A DNA stretch of 64,000 bases, taken from positions 2,108,001 through 2,172,000 of the forward strand of contig JAHWDD010000005.1 of NCBI GenBank assembly GCA_023897205.1. The letters run 5' to 3'. The notes beneath the pieces were generated by a model. It worked only from the letters and a program-made list of their open reading frames with translations, made no database searches and was not told the origin of the DNA. Both the position numbers and the translations under genes were made by a program. This DNA is from Exophiala sp. HKRS030. Its lineage: Eukaryota; Ascomycota; Eurotiomycetes; Chaetothyriales; Herpotrichiellaceae. Positions within the stretch are counted from its first letter, which is position 1. Each line of letters begins with the position of its first letter. Of this stretch, positions 1-13,000 are shown one piece after another.

Positions 1-3000
1 CCGCTTCTCGGTGTCATCCATGCACGTGGTCCATCCTCAGAATTTGAAAGTCTCTTCTCACGAGTCCTTGCGCTTCACGAGATCAAACGAGCAGAGTTCC
101 ACTTCGCACTAGGTGAGGCTCTTGCTGTTGCCTGCGCCGGATGGCGGTCATCGTCAACCATGACAGAATTCGACGTTGATGCGGAATTGCCAAGCTGGGG
201 ATACAGCGAAGACTTGATGCTCACAGTCCTCGAAAAGGTGCTTGAAAATTGCAAGACCACCAAACCCGCCTTGAAAAAAGCATCGGCCATATGGTTGTTA
301 TGTCTCATTCAGTACTGCGGCGATTCATCCGCTGTTCTCTCCAAACTGAGAGAGTGCCAAGCCACGTTCACCAGACTACTCAATGATCGCGACGAAATCG
401 TACAAGAGACGGGCTCTCGAGGTCTGAGTCTCGTGTATGAGCGTGGGGATAAAGCACTTCGGGAGGATCTGGTCCGAGACCTGGTGCAGAGCTTTACCGG
501 CAGCAATGCAAAGATGTCTGGCACTGTGAACGAAGACACGCAACTATTCGAAGCAGGCGCACTTCCTACCGAGAAAGGCGAATCGGTGACAACATACAAG
601 GACATCGTGCGCCTTGCCACGGAAATGGGAGATCCCAGCCTGGTGTACAAATTCATGAACTTGGCGTCGAGCAATGCCATCTGGTCCAGTCGCGCAGCGT
701 TCGGAAGATTTGGGCTGGGTAATATCCTGGCGGACTCGACGTACCTGGCTGAGAACAAGAAGTTCTATCCCAAGCTATTCCGGTACAGATTTGATCCCAA
801 CCCCAATGTGCAACGATCCATGAATGAAATCTGGAGGGCGCTGGTCAAAGACCCAAGCGCTGTCATCAACAACAACTTCGACCTAATCATGGAAGATTTG
901 TTGAAGTCTATCGTATCAGGCAAAGAATGGCGAGCACGCGAAGCAAGTTGTGCCGCCATCTCGGATCTCGTACAAGGTCGGGATGTCGATATTTTTGAGA
1001 AACATCTCGACGAGATTTGGAAAGTAGCATTCAAAGTCCTGGATGATGTGAAGGAAACGGTTCGCGTGGCGGCTATCAAACTGTGCAGGACTCTGACGAG
1101 CATGCTGATCAGAAATCTCGAGACTGGCGATGGCAATACGAAACGCTCAGCTACCATGCTCAGCCATGCAATGCCGTTCTTGATACAGCAGATGGAAGGC
1201 GGCGCTGGGCAAGACGTCCAACAGTATGCTATTGCTACCCTGTTGGAGATTGTCAAAAAGAGTCCTCCCAAGGCGCTTCGGTCATACGCTCCACAAATCT
1301 TGGAGACCTTGATCGTGTCGCTGAGTTCCCTCGAGCATGAGAGCATCAATTACCTACATCTCAATGCCGATAAATATGGTTTGACCACAGAGAAATTGGA
1401 CAAGATGCGTGTCTCGAGCATCAACGCGTCACCAGTGACTGAAGCCATAGAGCAGTGCTTGGAGAGCATCACAATGCAAACAGAGAGCCCTGACGGTGGT
1501 GCAGAAGCCATGGAAGGAGTCGTGTCAACATCGAAGCCAAATGCGAACCAGTCATCAATTGATGATGCTATGCAGAGACTGCTCGGCACCTACCGAGCAG
1601 CCATTGGATTACCATCGAAGGTTGGCTTGAGCAGGGTCATGATCACTCTTGTTGTCCGTCATCCAACCGCCTTTCGACCCTACGTCGACAGATTTGTTCA
1701 GGTTACAAGAAAGCACGTTCTCGACCGCAATGCCACCATCAGCGTGGCGTTTAGCACTTCCTTGGGATATTTGATGCGACTAGCCTCGGACAAAGAGATC
1801 CAAGCCACCAGTGAATACGCACAGAAGCTATACTTCGAGTCTCAAGAATTGGTCCATCGCTCTGTGGCCGGTGAGATTGTTCAGGCCATCTCGAAAGCGT
1901 CTAATGATGTCTTCATGAAATCGGCATCCCGCTTTCTCCCCTTTGCATTCATTGGACGACAGGACACCGATAAAGAAGTGAAGGAACGATTCGATGTTCC
2001 GTGGAAGGACAATGTCGGCGGGTCCCGCTCGATCAATCTCTATCTGACTGAGATTGTGAGGCTTGTATCCTCACACATCAAGTCCACCCTATGGCCCATA
2101 AAACATGCCTGTTGTTTCGCTGTGGCCGATATGGTGTCATCAATGGACTCTAGTGAAAAGTACTCCGAGAGTACAGCGAGACTGATCTGGAAAGTGGTCC
2201 AAGAGGCCCTCGATGGTAAGACCTGGGCCGGAAAAGAAGAGATCATCAAGGCATATCCGAAGTTCGTGGAGCAGGCACGATCCATATGGAGTGACAATGG
2301 TGTCAGTCAACAGATGCGGAAGATTGCTATCCGAGAGGCCAAACGTACTAATGTTGCGTATCGACCCCATGCTATTGAGTCACTAGGAGAATTCGTGTTC
2401 GTCCGGAACGACCTGGATTTATCTCAGGACGTGGTGCCATTCCTAGCGGACACCCTGGACGAGCTAACAGACAAGGATGCGATGGACATTGATGAAACTA
2501 GCGGCAAGACCTTCGAAAACAAGTAAGTTGCCCCCATGTTTGCCCATAGGACCCCCATCTAACTGGCGATCAGAACGGTCGTTGAGGCCAGTGTAGGCTC
2601 CATCGTTTCGTGTCTATTCAGAATCCTCGCCTCGTCCCCCAATGCCGAGGTTCTGAAGCAAAGTGCCGAAATTGTGAAAAAAGCTCAAGCCATGAAAAGC
2701 TATGTTGTCGATCTGGCGGTGTACGAAAACGCGAATGTTTTCGTCAAAAAATGGCCGATCAAGCGGAAGTTGGATGCTGGTGTTGATGTTGAGATGAACG
2801 GTGCAGAAAAGGAAAATGCCTCAGCCTCAAATGGTGCATTAGCGTCGCCGCGAAAGGGTGCCGAGGAAAGTGCCTATGAGCGATTTGAGCCACTTGTTTT
2901 GGCGGTGCTCGCCGCCGAGAACAATGATGGTCGCCAAGGCTCCGAGCCGGAAAACGTGCGCAGGGAGCGAGTCGCTTTGGCTGTGGCTCTAGCTGAAAGA

Positions 3001-3108
3001 GGCACCCGGGTATCTGCACCGTTAGCGGCGATCCTCACCACCTGGGCGCGCACCGAACGGTCTAGACTTTTACGTGAAGACATCCAACGTGCCCAACTCC
3101 TCCTTTAG
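1..3108 (+). CDS. ECM29: Proteasome adaptor/scaffold ECM29, 5'-truncated by the window edge
   Basis: HEAT-repeat protein that binds the 26S proteasome, tethers core to regulatory particle and takes part in its quality control and localisation. The frame is open from base 1, so the N-terminal part lies outside the window. Exons: 1-2522 and 2574-3108; the 51-nt intron starts GTAAGT, has a CTAAC branch site and ends CAG, and joining restores one frame. Recognised from family-typical stretches just after the edge (FALGEALAVACAGW), YKFMNLASSNAIW and the block KFYPKLFRYRFDPNPNVQ followed by MNEIWRALVKDP; the rest is helical repeat. The C-terminal exon (about 178 codons) is less conserved, with a Glu/Ala-rich linker and a helical end. 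The first ATG in the window (160) is internal, not the start. The family is normally about 1,800 residues, so roughly half is visible. Confidence 0.95.
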
Positions 3109-4765
3109 GGGAGCCACTAACGTCTCGCTTGTGTCATGGCATCGAGTCAGGGCTCGGTCAACGTCGGCAGTGAAGGAGAATGCCCACAGCATTCGTTCAT
3201 CTTGCAAACCAGATCAAGCGCTTTGTCCGACTACTACTGTACTCGTAGGGCTGCAGACAGGGATGCATCGGACCGTCACGGGCTTAACCCTGCAGACAAA
3301 TTTTGACGCTAGCATGAATCGCCGGGTGAACATCCTGTTGGTGCCCCTTCTGGTGGTGGTGGGAAAAGCCTCTTTCATCACTTTCCTCTTGTGGTATCCA
3401 ACACACTGGTTCGGATGGATGTGTACACCTATCCGAGGAAACTCCAGCAAGTGATCCACGTCTTATTCCTCAGGCACAAAGGCATGCCCACACGACGTCA
3501 GGTCTGGCACTTATACTTTTTACAAGTCTCGTATCCATACTCTCCACAAAGCCCAACTCGGATCTCCAGACGAGTGGGTGCTCAGCCGGACCAGGGTGGT
3601 ACTCGTACCCGGGTGCCGGAGAGATTGAAGTCTTGCAGACTTCAATCGGAAAGTCGATGGAAAAATGAATATTATGATTAGGGGCACAGATGAGAGTGGT
3701 GGCTGGCTCGATAAACATTGGTGCACAGAGAGCGACGTCTATCGAGATTGTGGTGATGATCGTATACAGACTAGACATGGCGGGATGCGTGACAGACTTT
3801 GGCATCCCAGGAGTATTCCGGTGTAAAGCTAACAATGTATTGTCTTGGAACGATACGAGAAGAAGAGGCACTAGCAAACCATGTGCTCTTTGACGAGGTT
3901 TGGGGGCACACCAACGAGCAAGGATCGGGTAGGGGAAGGGTGAGTGGGAGCATGCATGGGGGGAAGAGGAGGGCACCGAACAGAGACAAAAAGACGCTCT
4001 CGGGTTCTGAAGTGGCCAATTAGTGGGGGTTCGGTTGATTCCTCGGCCAAACAGATTTTCCGTTCCGGAACAGGGGAAGGGCACTCGAGGCCAGCCTCTT
4101 CGGCGGGGCCCTGTTCATTGTTCTTCTCTTCCTACCCAATATCCACCATCTCACTTGCTTCCAAAAAAATCTTTCGAGGCCTGGTCTTTTCGCTATAGCC
4201 GAACCCAGACATCGGGTCCCTAGTCTGAATGAACTGCTCTGCCGGGATCCATGAGATGTGGCTCTCCCATCTGGGTTGGTTGGTGGACATGGCCGTTGGC
4301 GTTCAGAATGACATAGCATGATGTCCCCCAGGCTAATGGCACACCATCTTGCAGTTTCGAACGCGCTATTTGCTCTTCACCATCTTTCAATCTGTCTCCC
4401 ACTCCAGTTTTCTTCTCGTTTTCTTCGACATCTCTTTGCCTCGTTGCCTATCCAAGCCCCAGGTGCAAGCATTTCGTCGGCTTATACAAAGCTACTACTG
4501 ACCTCCTTTCGTCCTGCCGCCACCTCCCTGCCCGACCCAAAGTCGTTCCCGCTGCAACTTGCTCTGACATCCGATCCATATCCACCCTCGGGCCTGCGCA
4601 CCAGTCTCGCTTTTTCTTGCCGCTGTGGAATGGGCTCCTGTCGCGGCCTATTCATCCGTCGCGGCTAACTCATGCAGGCCGACATGAACCCTTGACCGAC
4701 TCTTCGCATCAGGACGTTGGAAATATCCAGGATTTCTCTTTGCAGTCCTGCCAATCGCAGTGGTA
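3109..4765. other. Intergenic region between ECM29 and the Zn2Cys6 regulator
   Basis: No supported gene. Holds the 3' flank of ECM29, a perfect hairpin at 3623-3647, and a pyrimidine-rich stretch from about 4370 to 4640 that is probably promoter and 5' leader of the regulator. Open frames here (for example 3470-4084 minus) lack family resemblance and look like chance. Confidence 0.6.
3623..3647. repeat. Perfect inverted repeat, 11-bp arms with 3-nt loop
   Basis: GATTGAAGTCT, loop TGC, then AGACTTCAATC. It lies about 515 bp downstream of the ECM29 stop codon. Could be a 3'-end structure, a protein-binding palindrome or chance. Confidence 0.8.
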
Positions 4766-7016
4766 ATGCAAGACGACAAACGAGGGGAATCCTCAAAGCG
4801 ACAGCCACCGCGACTGCCGGTCATTGCACCCAAGGATGATCGCTCATCCTCGGCTAGCTCGAGTCGCAGTGGTCAATTAGGTCCGACCGTCCCTCCGCGT
4901 GCACGATTACCACCCCGATCCCGAACTGGATGCTGGACATGCCGCACGCGCAAGGTCAAATGTGACGAACGACGTCCAGAGTGTGGCCAATGTAGTCGAT
5001 TAGGTCATACTTGCGACTATAGTCCGCGCCTGGCATTTCGAGATGACACTGCTCGAGTGCGAGAGCGGATGCAGGATATCACCGTGGTTACAAACACAAT
5101 ATGGGACTGTAAGTCTTCTATATCGCGGCACAAAAAGCGCTTGCTGACTTCTATGCAGCCAACTCGCCCGCAAGGACGGACACCAGCGCCGGGTCTGTTC
5201 AGATAGATGATCTACCACCTTTTGCGACATTAACGACGGACGAAGACCGAGAGAAAAAGGCGGAACGCTCCAGCCCGGGCACATACAACGTGGTTGTCAA
5301 TCAGGATAGTTTCCAGCACCTACCCGAGTACAGCGATGAACCCAGCATCAAGAGAGAATCAGTTGTGCCTTTGCGCCGAGCATCAATTGCAGCAACCCAT
5401 GTGAACAATTCTGGGAGAGACGTAGTAGTTGAAGGTATCCCACTAGCAGGAGACCCCAACATCGTCGTATTACCGAGATTCGAGGACATGGCCCGACGCA
5501 ACACGTTCAGTTCGTCCAAGGACTTGCGCTCGCCGCTTTCTCCTTTTGCAAGGCATCAATTCATCAAAAAGGAGGACTCCGACGAGATTGCCATCGTGGA
5601 CGAACCGATGTCGATGTTGGAAGATGGATTCGACTCTCAGGAAGAGCAATACTCTCAACAATTTCGGCATGTGGTCTGGAAACAACTTGTGCCTGCAGAA
5701 CTTGATCAGGCGGATGGAATGATGCGATCGAGTGTTGGACTTTTGGAGACGGCTGCGCGCGTATTTCCACCGGTATTTTTTCATCCGCAATCGCTGGGTG
5801 GCAACTTCGCTAATATTGGTCTGCAGCTACAACATGCTATGATGGCCGTTGCTGCGCTGAGTCTAGCTGCGACAGACAGCACCTCTAGGCTGGATGCACT
5901 ACAGCACTATCAACAGGCTCTACCCGCGCTCCAAAGTGTATTGAAGGGTCCGGATGATCTATCCTCGGATGGTGCCTTCTTGACCCATTTTTTGTTGTTG
6001 GTCTACGAGGTGAGTGCGATTGGTTTCGGCCTTGAGCACCGTACTGACGCCCAAGATAGATCGCCGCCGCAGAAGCCGGCGGATCCAATTTATGGTCTCA
6101 GCACTTATCGACCCTCCTACGGATTGCCCTACTTCGTCGCGATGTTTTTGGCGGCGAAAGATACCCTTTTGTTATTTGGTGGATATGTAACATTGACCTG
6201 GATGCACTTTTCAGTGGAGCTGGAAGAGGCGAATTTGTTGGATACATGCTTCAACACGACAATATTCCGGGACCCAGCTTTCATCTACACCCCCTGGGCG
6301 TGGATGGATCAAGCGTTGTTTACAGCGGAGAACTGGAGTCTTTACCGAGTATCTTGCAACTCGATTATGAAGTCACTATATTGGCTGTTCGGCTGGCCCT
6401 GCTCGCGAGCGAATTCCGCAATGACACTACATTTGCGACGGCCAATTACCTACACCGGGCGCAAGCGGTCCAAATTCGTCAAGGTCGAACCTTTGAACTC
6501 CAGGAGTCTTTGCGGCAATTATGGCTCAACCCAGCGGTTTCAATGATTGGACAAATGAGTCATAGCCTTCCAGAACGATCGCGCCAACTTTACGAACACG
6601 CCGCGGCACTGTATCGTGCATGTATTCTCTTTTCACACACTTCAATGTGGCCTGGCCAAAGACTCGACACATCGCCGGACTATGACACGGAAATTGCAGT
6701 GGCGTCCAATCAAATCCTACAGATGACCATGAAAGCACATGCTGAGAACCGATATCATTGTCGATACCTGGTGTTTCCTGTCTTCATGGCAGGGTTCTGT
6801 AGCACCGACGGAGCTCAACGCATGCAAGCACTAGATTTGATCCGTGGGATGGAAAAGCACAGTATCGGGCGCAACACTACCATGACACGAAGGGCACTAG
6901 CTGCAGTGTACGAGAAACAAAACGAACGCTTTATGAATACGGGACAAAGTCTTGATATCGACTGGATGCAAGTCATGGCCGAGAGGGACCTTTTTGTCAT
7001 TAATTTTGGTCTATGA
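4766..7016 (+). CDS. Zn2Cys6 binuclear-cluster transcription factor
   Basis: Fungal-specific DNA-binding regulator, nuclear; targets unknown. Exons: 4766-5108, 5159-6009, 6060-7016 (two 50-nt introns, GTAAGT...GCAG and GTGAGT...ATAG), giving 716 residues. The start is the ATG at 4766. Cysteines at residues 56, 59, 66, 73, 76 and 83 give the exact C-x2-C-x6-C-x6-C-x2-C-x6-C zinc cluster, preceded by a basic, Ser/Pro-rich tail and followed by DYSPRLAFRDDTARVRERM, a common continuation in this class. An acidic or Ser-rich linker leads to a long helical middle/C-terminal region with the motif RYPFVIWWICNIDLDALFSG, typical of fungal-specific transcription factor regulatory domains. Without splicing out the second intron the frame runs on out of phase, so that intron is well supported. 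No metabolic cluster lies beside it to suggest a target. Confidence 0.9.
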
Positions 7017-10000
7017 ATTCGCTGTGTGTGTCACAGTGTGTGGCTACGATATATGTGATGTGATATACGGCTGTTTAACCTGTCTATAATCTTTTCATTT
7101 TGTTTTCTCTTCGATTCATGATTCCCCCGGCCCGGAGGAGGATATACCAAGGGTGCAGCAAAGGGTCACCTAAAATTGGGCACAGCGTACAAAGAATTAT
7201 GGATTTGGGTTTGGATATGAGGATGTGCTGTTGATTGGAGAGGGGAGAGAGATAGCCTACCAGTGCCTAAGTATATGAGTGAGAGGAACAATGAAGAAGC
7301 TGGTGAATAAGGAGAATATTTTACAAATTAAGCAAGTGTATTGATCTCTATAGGACTTTGAAGATCTGATTTTGGGTTCTTCACGTTTTACCATTGAAGA
7401 CACTTTTGAGCGTGTGCCTGAAGCATGTGTCGAAATACAAAAGGCGAAGCCCGACGAAAATGCCACGAGGCAATAATCAGGGTCTTGATTTTCGGGGTTT
7501 TGCTACGGAGGACAGTATCCGAGAGACCAACAAAAAAAAGGAAACTTTCTCTCGAAGTCCTCGATAGAGAAAGGTTTTGGGAATCTTGTGTGTTTGTTGA
7601 GTTCGGAACTCGGAAATCATTCGATTCCTAATTCCTAGGTAGGTTACCTCAGGAACCTGACGCAGCTGTAGTCAATAGCAATCAATTGCGACAGTTGCCC
7701 CTGCCACTACTCCTAATAAATACCTAGCTACCGGGGGGGGAGGCGGGGAGGGGGGTTGTTTTTGTTCAGCTGGACTAGGGTTGCCTGGTATCGGTACCTA
7801 ATCTATCCCCTTGACCGGATAAATCTTGCGGCACTTACTCTGGTCCATGACTGACTGAAGGTCTTTTTTTTCCTTTTTTCAACTTTGTTGGGCACAAAGA
7901 AAAGATTCCGTATAGCCGATGAGTATTGGTTATTGCAAATTGGTTAGTGACTAACTGACGTGGTCGTCCTTGATCGGATCAGTTTTCTTTTCGTGGTGTT
8001 TGTTAGTCTGTCGATCTGTTGAGTATCTTGCACGATACTGTTTTGTGAGAGTACAGTACGTACCCTGTAGCCCATTCGAGACTCGTCAGGAATGTCCTTA
8101 TGGAGCAACTAGAAAAAAAAAGGGCTTGATGATGATGATGATGATAACATGATCCAATATCTAAACTGTTGGGTCGTAGGTAGGCTCGTGTCAGTAACCG
8201 GGAGTACCTCGCCAGCGTGGGATTTCGTCTCGCTTTCTTCGTCAAGTGGGTCACTATCCACATACGGAAATGTACAGTACGGGTACATATTAAGGTACTG
8301 TCTGTAGGCAGGTATGCTATTGTAGGTACTGTAGGTAGGTTAGAACTTGTGTGGACTGGGTAAGTGGGGGAAGAGACAGAGCCACGTTTCGGGGTTGCCG
8401 ATTTCAAGTCGAATCTTATTTGAACGGAATAAATGGAGTAGGTATTGTATGTATCTACGGAGCACGAACAATCATTGGGGGGCTCTGTGTGCTCCTCGTA
8501 TCGGACAAACATCTGGGTACGGATATGGAGTAAAAAGGGGATCTGACATTTTTTTCAAATTTTACGAGCTACTCGTGAGATGGGCGGAGTTCGGAATACG
8601 GAAAGTATTAATATTTCAAAGCACGGACTAAATATTTGTATGAGCGAGAAAAAAAAGGAGAGAGATCGACACGCCTCTCCCGCTCGCTGCGCCACACACA
8701 CACAATGCAATGGCCCGAACTGCTCTATCAAAAAACACTCTCCCCAGACTAAAGGGGTTCTGCTCGTACATACCAACCAAAGGAATCTTCCCTGCTCAAC
8801 CCAAAAAATACCACCTCCCTTGGTAGTGATAAGTATCGAAGAGTGACTAGCAATGATCTCATATTATTCGACTTTGCCGTATGGACTTAAGTCCATACTC
8901 CGATACCTGACTCAGTGGTACTGTAACTACCTACTTGTAGGTATCTAGTACATGCACCCATCGTACCACTTTAACTTTTAACTTTTTTTTCTAGCGCGAG
9001 TGGCTGAACTCTCGACTTGTTCTTTTGGTTTATTGTGTAACAAATGAGTAGTAAGTCACGCACAATGCACATATCGTGGAATTATATTCCCTATATGGAC
9101 GTCTTGATGTTCTACACTCTAATCCTTCACTTCTTACGGAGTAAATCTTTCAGTCTAGTCTTCTACAGACTCTGAGAAACCACTCCGTAATTGGTTGTTG
9201 ACCTCCAATTACTCTCAAAGTAACACGTCCCTCAAACCCCTTCCCTACAAAGTACAACCTTTTGGTCGAGTTTTCCTGTCTCTATCAAAGAGTGTTCCGA
9301 CATCCTTGTGGGAAGCACTTTTCGCAACTCTCAAGACACGTTGGGTCTCTGGAACAAAAGCCTGTGCCGGTAGGGTATGACTTTCTACTAGTCAGTCTTC
9401 CCACAGCGACCGGTACCTAGGTACTACCTAACAAGTGTAGCGGGTGGCTTCGGCGGCCTTCTTGACAACATGAGTTACAAGGGCTTTGAATTACCCCCTT
9501 GGTTTCGATAAGAACTCTTCACAGGTGATCCATGTAAGTGCTTCGCTGCCATGTTTGGGCGCGAGGCTGGGGTATTGGGGGTCGGTGGATTCATTTTGTG
9601 CAGAAGGAGGCTCAATGTGGATCCCAGATGACTACTCCCGCTCTACATACGGATGTATCCCCAAGAACATGTAAATACCTTGACAACACATGGAGATTAT
9701 GCTGTGGTGCAGTGGATATAGGTTTGAATAATACAAATCATGAACAACCGTAATCTGACCGTCTTTCTACGAATTCCTACCTAGTACGGAGTACTACGGT
9801 AGTTCAATACGGAGTACAGCTCCGCAATAAGCAAATTGCTACTTGTGAAAATCTTTAACTCCACCCTACACAAATGGACGGTGGAGCATACGACTTTATA
9901 CGCCAAGTTATTCCCTGCTCGCTCATGGGCCTGCGTTGCGCATCTTGAGTTACAAGTACTGAACAACCTTGACGACTCGAACCCGTGGCAGGACATCGCT

Positions 10001-10026
10001 GGTTGAACCACGATCATGTCCAGATC
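7017..10026. other. 3-kb non-coding stretch with short repeated motifs
   Basis: No gene I can support; the open frames are short and without family features. Contents: a G-rich block (7733-7755), a GAT-repeat run (about 8129-8147), many TAGGTA/TACCTA motifs (for example around 7640, 8175, 8290-8340, 8930-8950 and 9412-9430), and three exact copies of TACGGAGTA (9135, 9785, 9808). The 3' end presumably holds the promoter of the ZZ/EF-hand gene. Confidence 0.6.
7733..7755 (+). other. G-rich tract with quadruplex potential
   Basis: Runs of 8, 2, 4 and 6 guanines separated by single bases or AGGC-type spacers. This fits a G-quadruplex pattern on the plus strand. It lies about 720 bp downstream of the Zn2Cys6 gene. 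Confidence 0.55.
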
Positions 10027-13000
10027 ATGGCTGATTACACTTACAGGAAGCCATTGCTCCTCGCATTGGCCGGCGCTACAGTTCTGTCGGTAGCTTTTTA
10101 TGCATATACCTACAACTCCAACCCACGCCTCGAACCGACCCAGTCGCAGACCCTACATCGCAGCAACGCCGTCCGTCGACCCCGACACCGACGTCGCTGG
10201 CGTGCCGGTTTTGCACCCAGACCCCTCCACCACGATCCCGCCCAACGGGCTGTTGATGACCTAGGACGCCGCAATCAACTCGGTGAAGGCTATGGAGAGT
10301 ATCGCAATAGCTGGTTCTTCTCAGAAACCTCGGAGAATGAAGGGATCAATTTGGTTTTGCTGCCATGCAATCTACAAACTATCCAAGAGTATCTGGTGCA
10401 ACATTCCCCCGAGCCTCTATCATCATACCAACAAGGCTGCCTGAGACTGCATGTCCACGGCATCTTCACCCAAAACTTTCTCCGCGAAGAATTTCCAGAA
10501 GGATACATCATAGGAGAAGATGCCTACATTGTCGCACAGAGCCTCGAGCTCCTGGGAGTGAATGAAGAAATCGTTCATGAGGTCGTCAAGGCTTTCGACG
10601 CGGGGAAATTTCAGCTGGCGGAGGATTGGAATCCACTGGAGGCACCACCAAACGGCCCAAACTATGACACGGTGCAATCTGAGGAGCCAACCGAGGACAT
10701 GGCCCCACGCGATGCTCTGCAGGCGCTACGGAATCCAGCGGGAGACGACGATATGGATAGTGAAGTTTCGTTTGGCAACAACGATGACGATGCCGAGGGC
10801 AGTCAAAATATGCTGGACCTGCTATATCATATTGCCGGAGAGCAGGCACGGAGAGAGGGCTACATCCACCGCGGTGTCGAGTGCAACAACTGCGGCACGC
10901 ACCCCATACAAGGCATCCGTTACCATTGTGCGAACTGCTTCGACTTCGACCTGTGCGAAAGCTGCGAGGCTGGCTCTGCCCATACCAGCAGCCATGTCTT
11001 CTTCAAGATACGTATCCCCGCGCCATCGAGGGGAGACATCAAGCAGGTGATGCCATCTTGGTATCCAGGAGATCCCAATGCGTTTCCCACTTCTCTTCCC
11101 AAGAACGTCTCCAAGCCCCTTTTGGAGCAGACGAAGATGGATCGTACGGAGATGGATGCACTCTACGAGCAGTTCAAATGCCTCGCGGGACGCTTCTGGC
11201 CTGCCGACCCAACTGGTCTGGGATATGCAATCGACCGGAAAGGCTTTGATTCGTATTTCATTCCTTCTTCTGCTGATAGACCGTCCGCCGCGAATCTCAT
11301 CTACGATCGCATCTTTGCATTCTACGATACTGACCACAATGAACTCATCGGGTTCGAGGAATACATACAAGGCCTGGCTCGTCTCCAGAAGAAGTCACGC
11401 TACGCCAGATTGGAACGTATCTTCGAGGGTTACGACCTTGATGCAGACGGCTACGTGGACAGAAAAGATTTTCTCCGCATGTTTCGTGCATATTACGCCC
11501 TGAGTAAAGAGCTGAGTCGCGAAATGTTTAACGCACAAAAGGACTATGGTCTCAACGAAGAGGAAGAGCACGAGGTCGTTCACGGTAGCCGCCCAATCAG
11601 TGCTGCTTTCGGTGGTAGTACGCTCAATGGTCACGCTTCGAGAGCGGGGCAGGACAAGGAGCAAAGACCTACTGGAGATCTTGAGTTGTCCAACGGGCCC
11701 AGTGGTGTTCTTCAGCTTGAGACTGGGATGCAAGGGGATCGTCTCCGTGCCATCGGAAACCTGGCCATCGGCAATAGGACACGAGGTCACCCCTTTAGGT
11801 CATTCAGGTCTAGCCAACCAGAAGACGAGCCTGTTATGCTTCTGCCAGGTGACGAAAACTTCATACGCTCTGGAATGGAGGATGTGGACGAGAACTCGGA
11901 AGCAGAATTCAGTGGCCCGGACCCGCCTTTACAGACTTACGGTTGGCCACCTCCCTTGACGCCAACCGCAGAAGATGTCGCCGTAGCATTGGGACGCGAA
12001 GTAGCCCTGGAGGAGATCACCGATTCTCTGGACAGGACAAGAGTGCTCTATGCTCAATCTGAACGTCTCGATAACCAAGCCGACCGTGCGGAACAATCTA
12101 TACGCACAAAAGCGATTCAGGATCGATGGCGACGCAGGCAGTTTTACCTAGATGAGGAAGAAGGAATGACAAAGCCTCATGGATACACCGAACCAGACAG
12201 CTCTGATGATGAAGGTCTGCCGTCGGCCCTGAAGAAAAGCAGCGGTGAAGGCTCGACAAGTCCCAGAAGGCAGTCTGTACGATCTCGGTCGTCTTCCAAG
12301 GTGCGCTTCGATGATAGTGCCATCGATACAGATTACGAAACACGATCGAACGCCTCCTCCAGGAGCATCCCCGTCAATGAGCGATGGGGCAGTTATGAGC
12401 TTGGGCAAGCGGAAGCTGATATTGGTAAAGATATCCTTTATCAAGCTGTACAACAGGGGTTCAATGAGCTACTAGATCCCCTCTTCAAGGAGAAAGAAGA
12501 CCAATGGTTGGAAGCTTGCCATACAAGACTGAATCGCCATGCGTTCGCGAAGGAGAGGTACGAGTACAAGAAGACCCTCGAAGCCGCTGCAGATGAACGA
12601 CTGGATGAAGCACTGCAAGAGGCTGATCGACTCCGAACTGAAGAGCTGTTCAAAGACGCATCTGCGACGAAAGCTGATGAGATCACAAATGACACAGCAA
12701 GACCTGCCTCGAGTGTGATCCCCGAAATCCGCACCACTGCTGTCCACGATCCCGACGATCATATAGAGTTGATGTTTGGGAATCGTTTACCGAAACAAAA
12801 CAACGTGCCAAATGGATCGGATCAGGAGTCGCGCTCGGAACTGTCCTATCATGACCCGACTCTCCCACAATTTCGCCCGAGTTCCGAATTCCCGCAGTCG
12901 TCTCCCGTCCCAGAGTCAGAACCCAATCCTTTCGCTGGCGATCCTGTCCGAGCAAGGGCACTGTACGACCTCTGGTGCCATCATGACGAGATTGATGCCG

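Noticed and set aside
3470..4084. 204-codon open frame on the minus strand after ECM29
   Set aside because: Composition and sequence show no domain; it crosses a hairpin and a promoter-like region.
8003..8512. 169-codon open frame on the minus strand in the 3-kb spacer
   Set aside because: Made of low-complexity and repeat-derived codons (His run from a GAT repeat); no family resemblance.
9960..9995. GGGTTCGAGTC-like B box on the minus strand near 9980
   Set aside because: No T-stem pairing and no cloverleaf around it; taken as chance.
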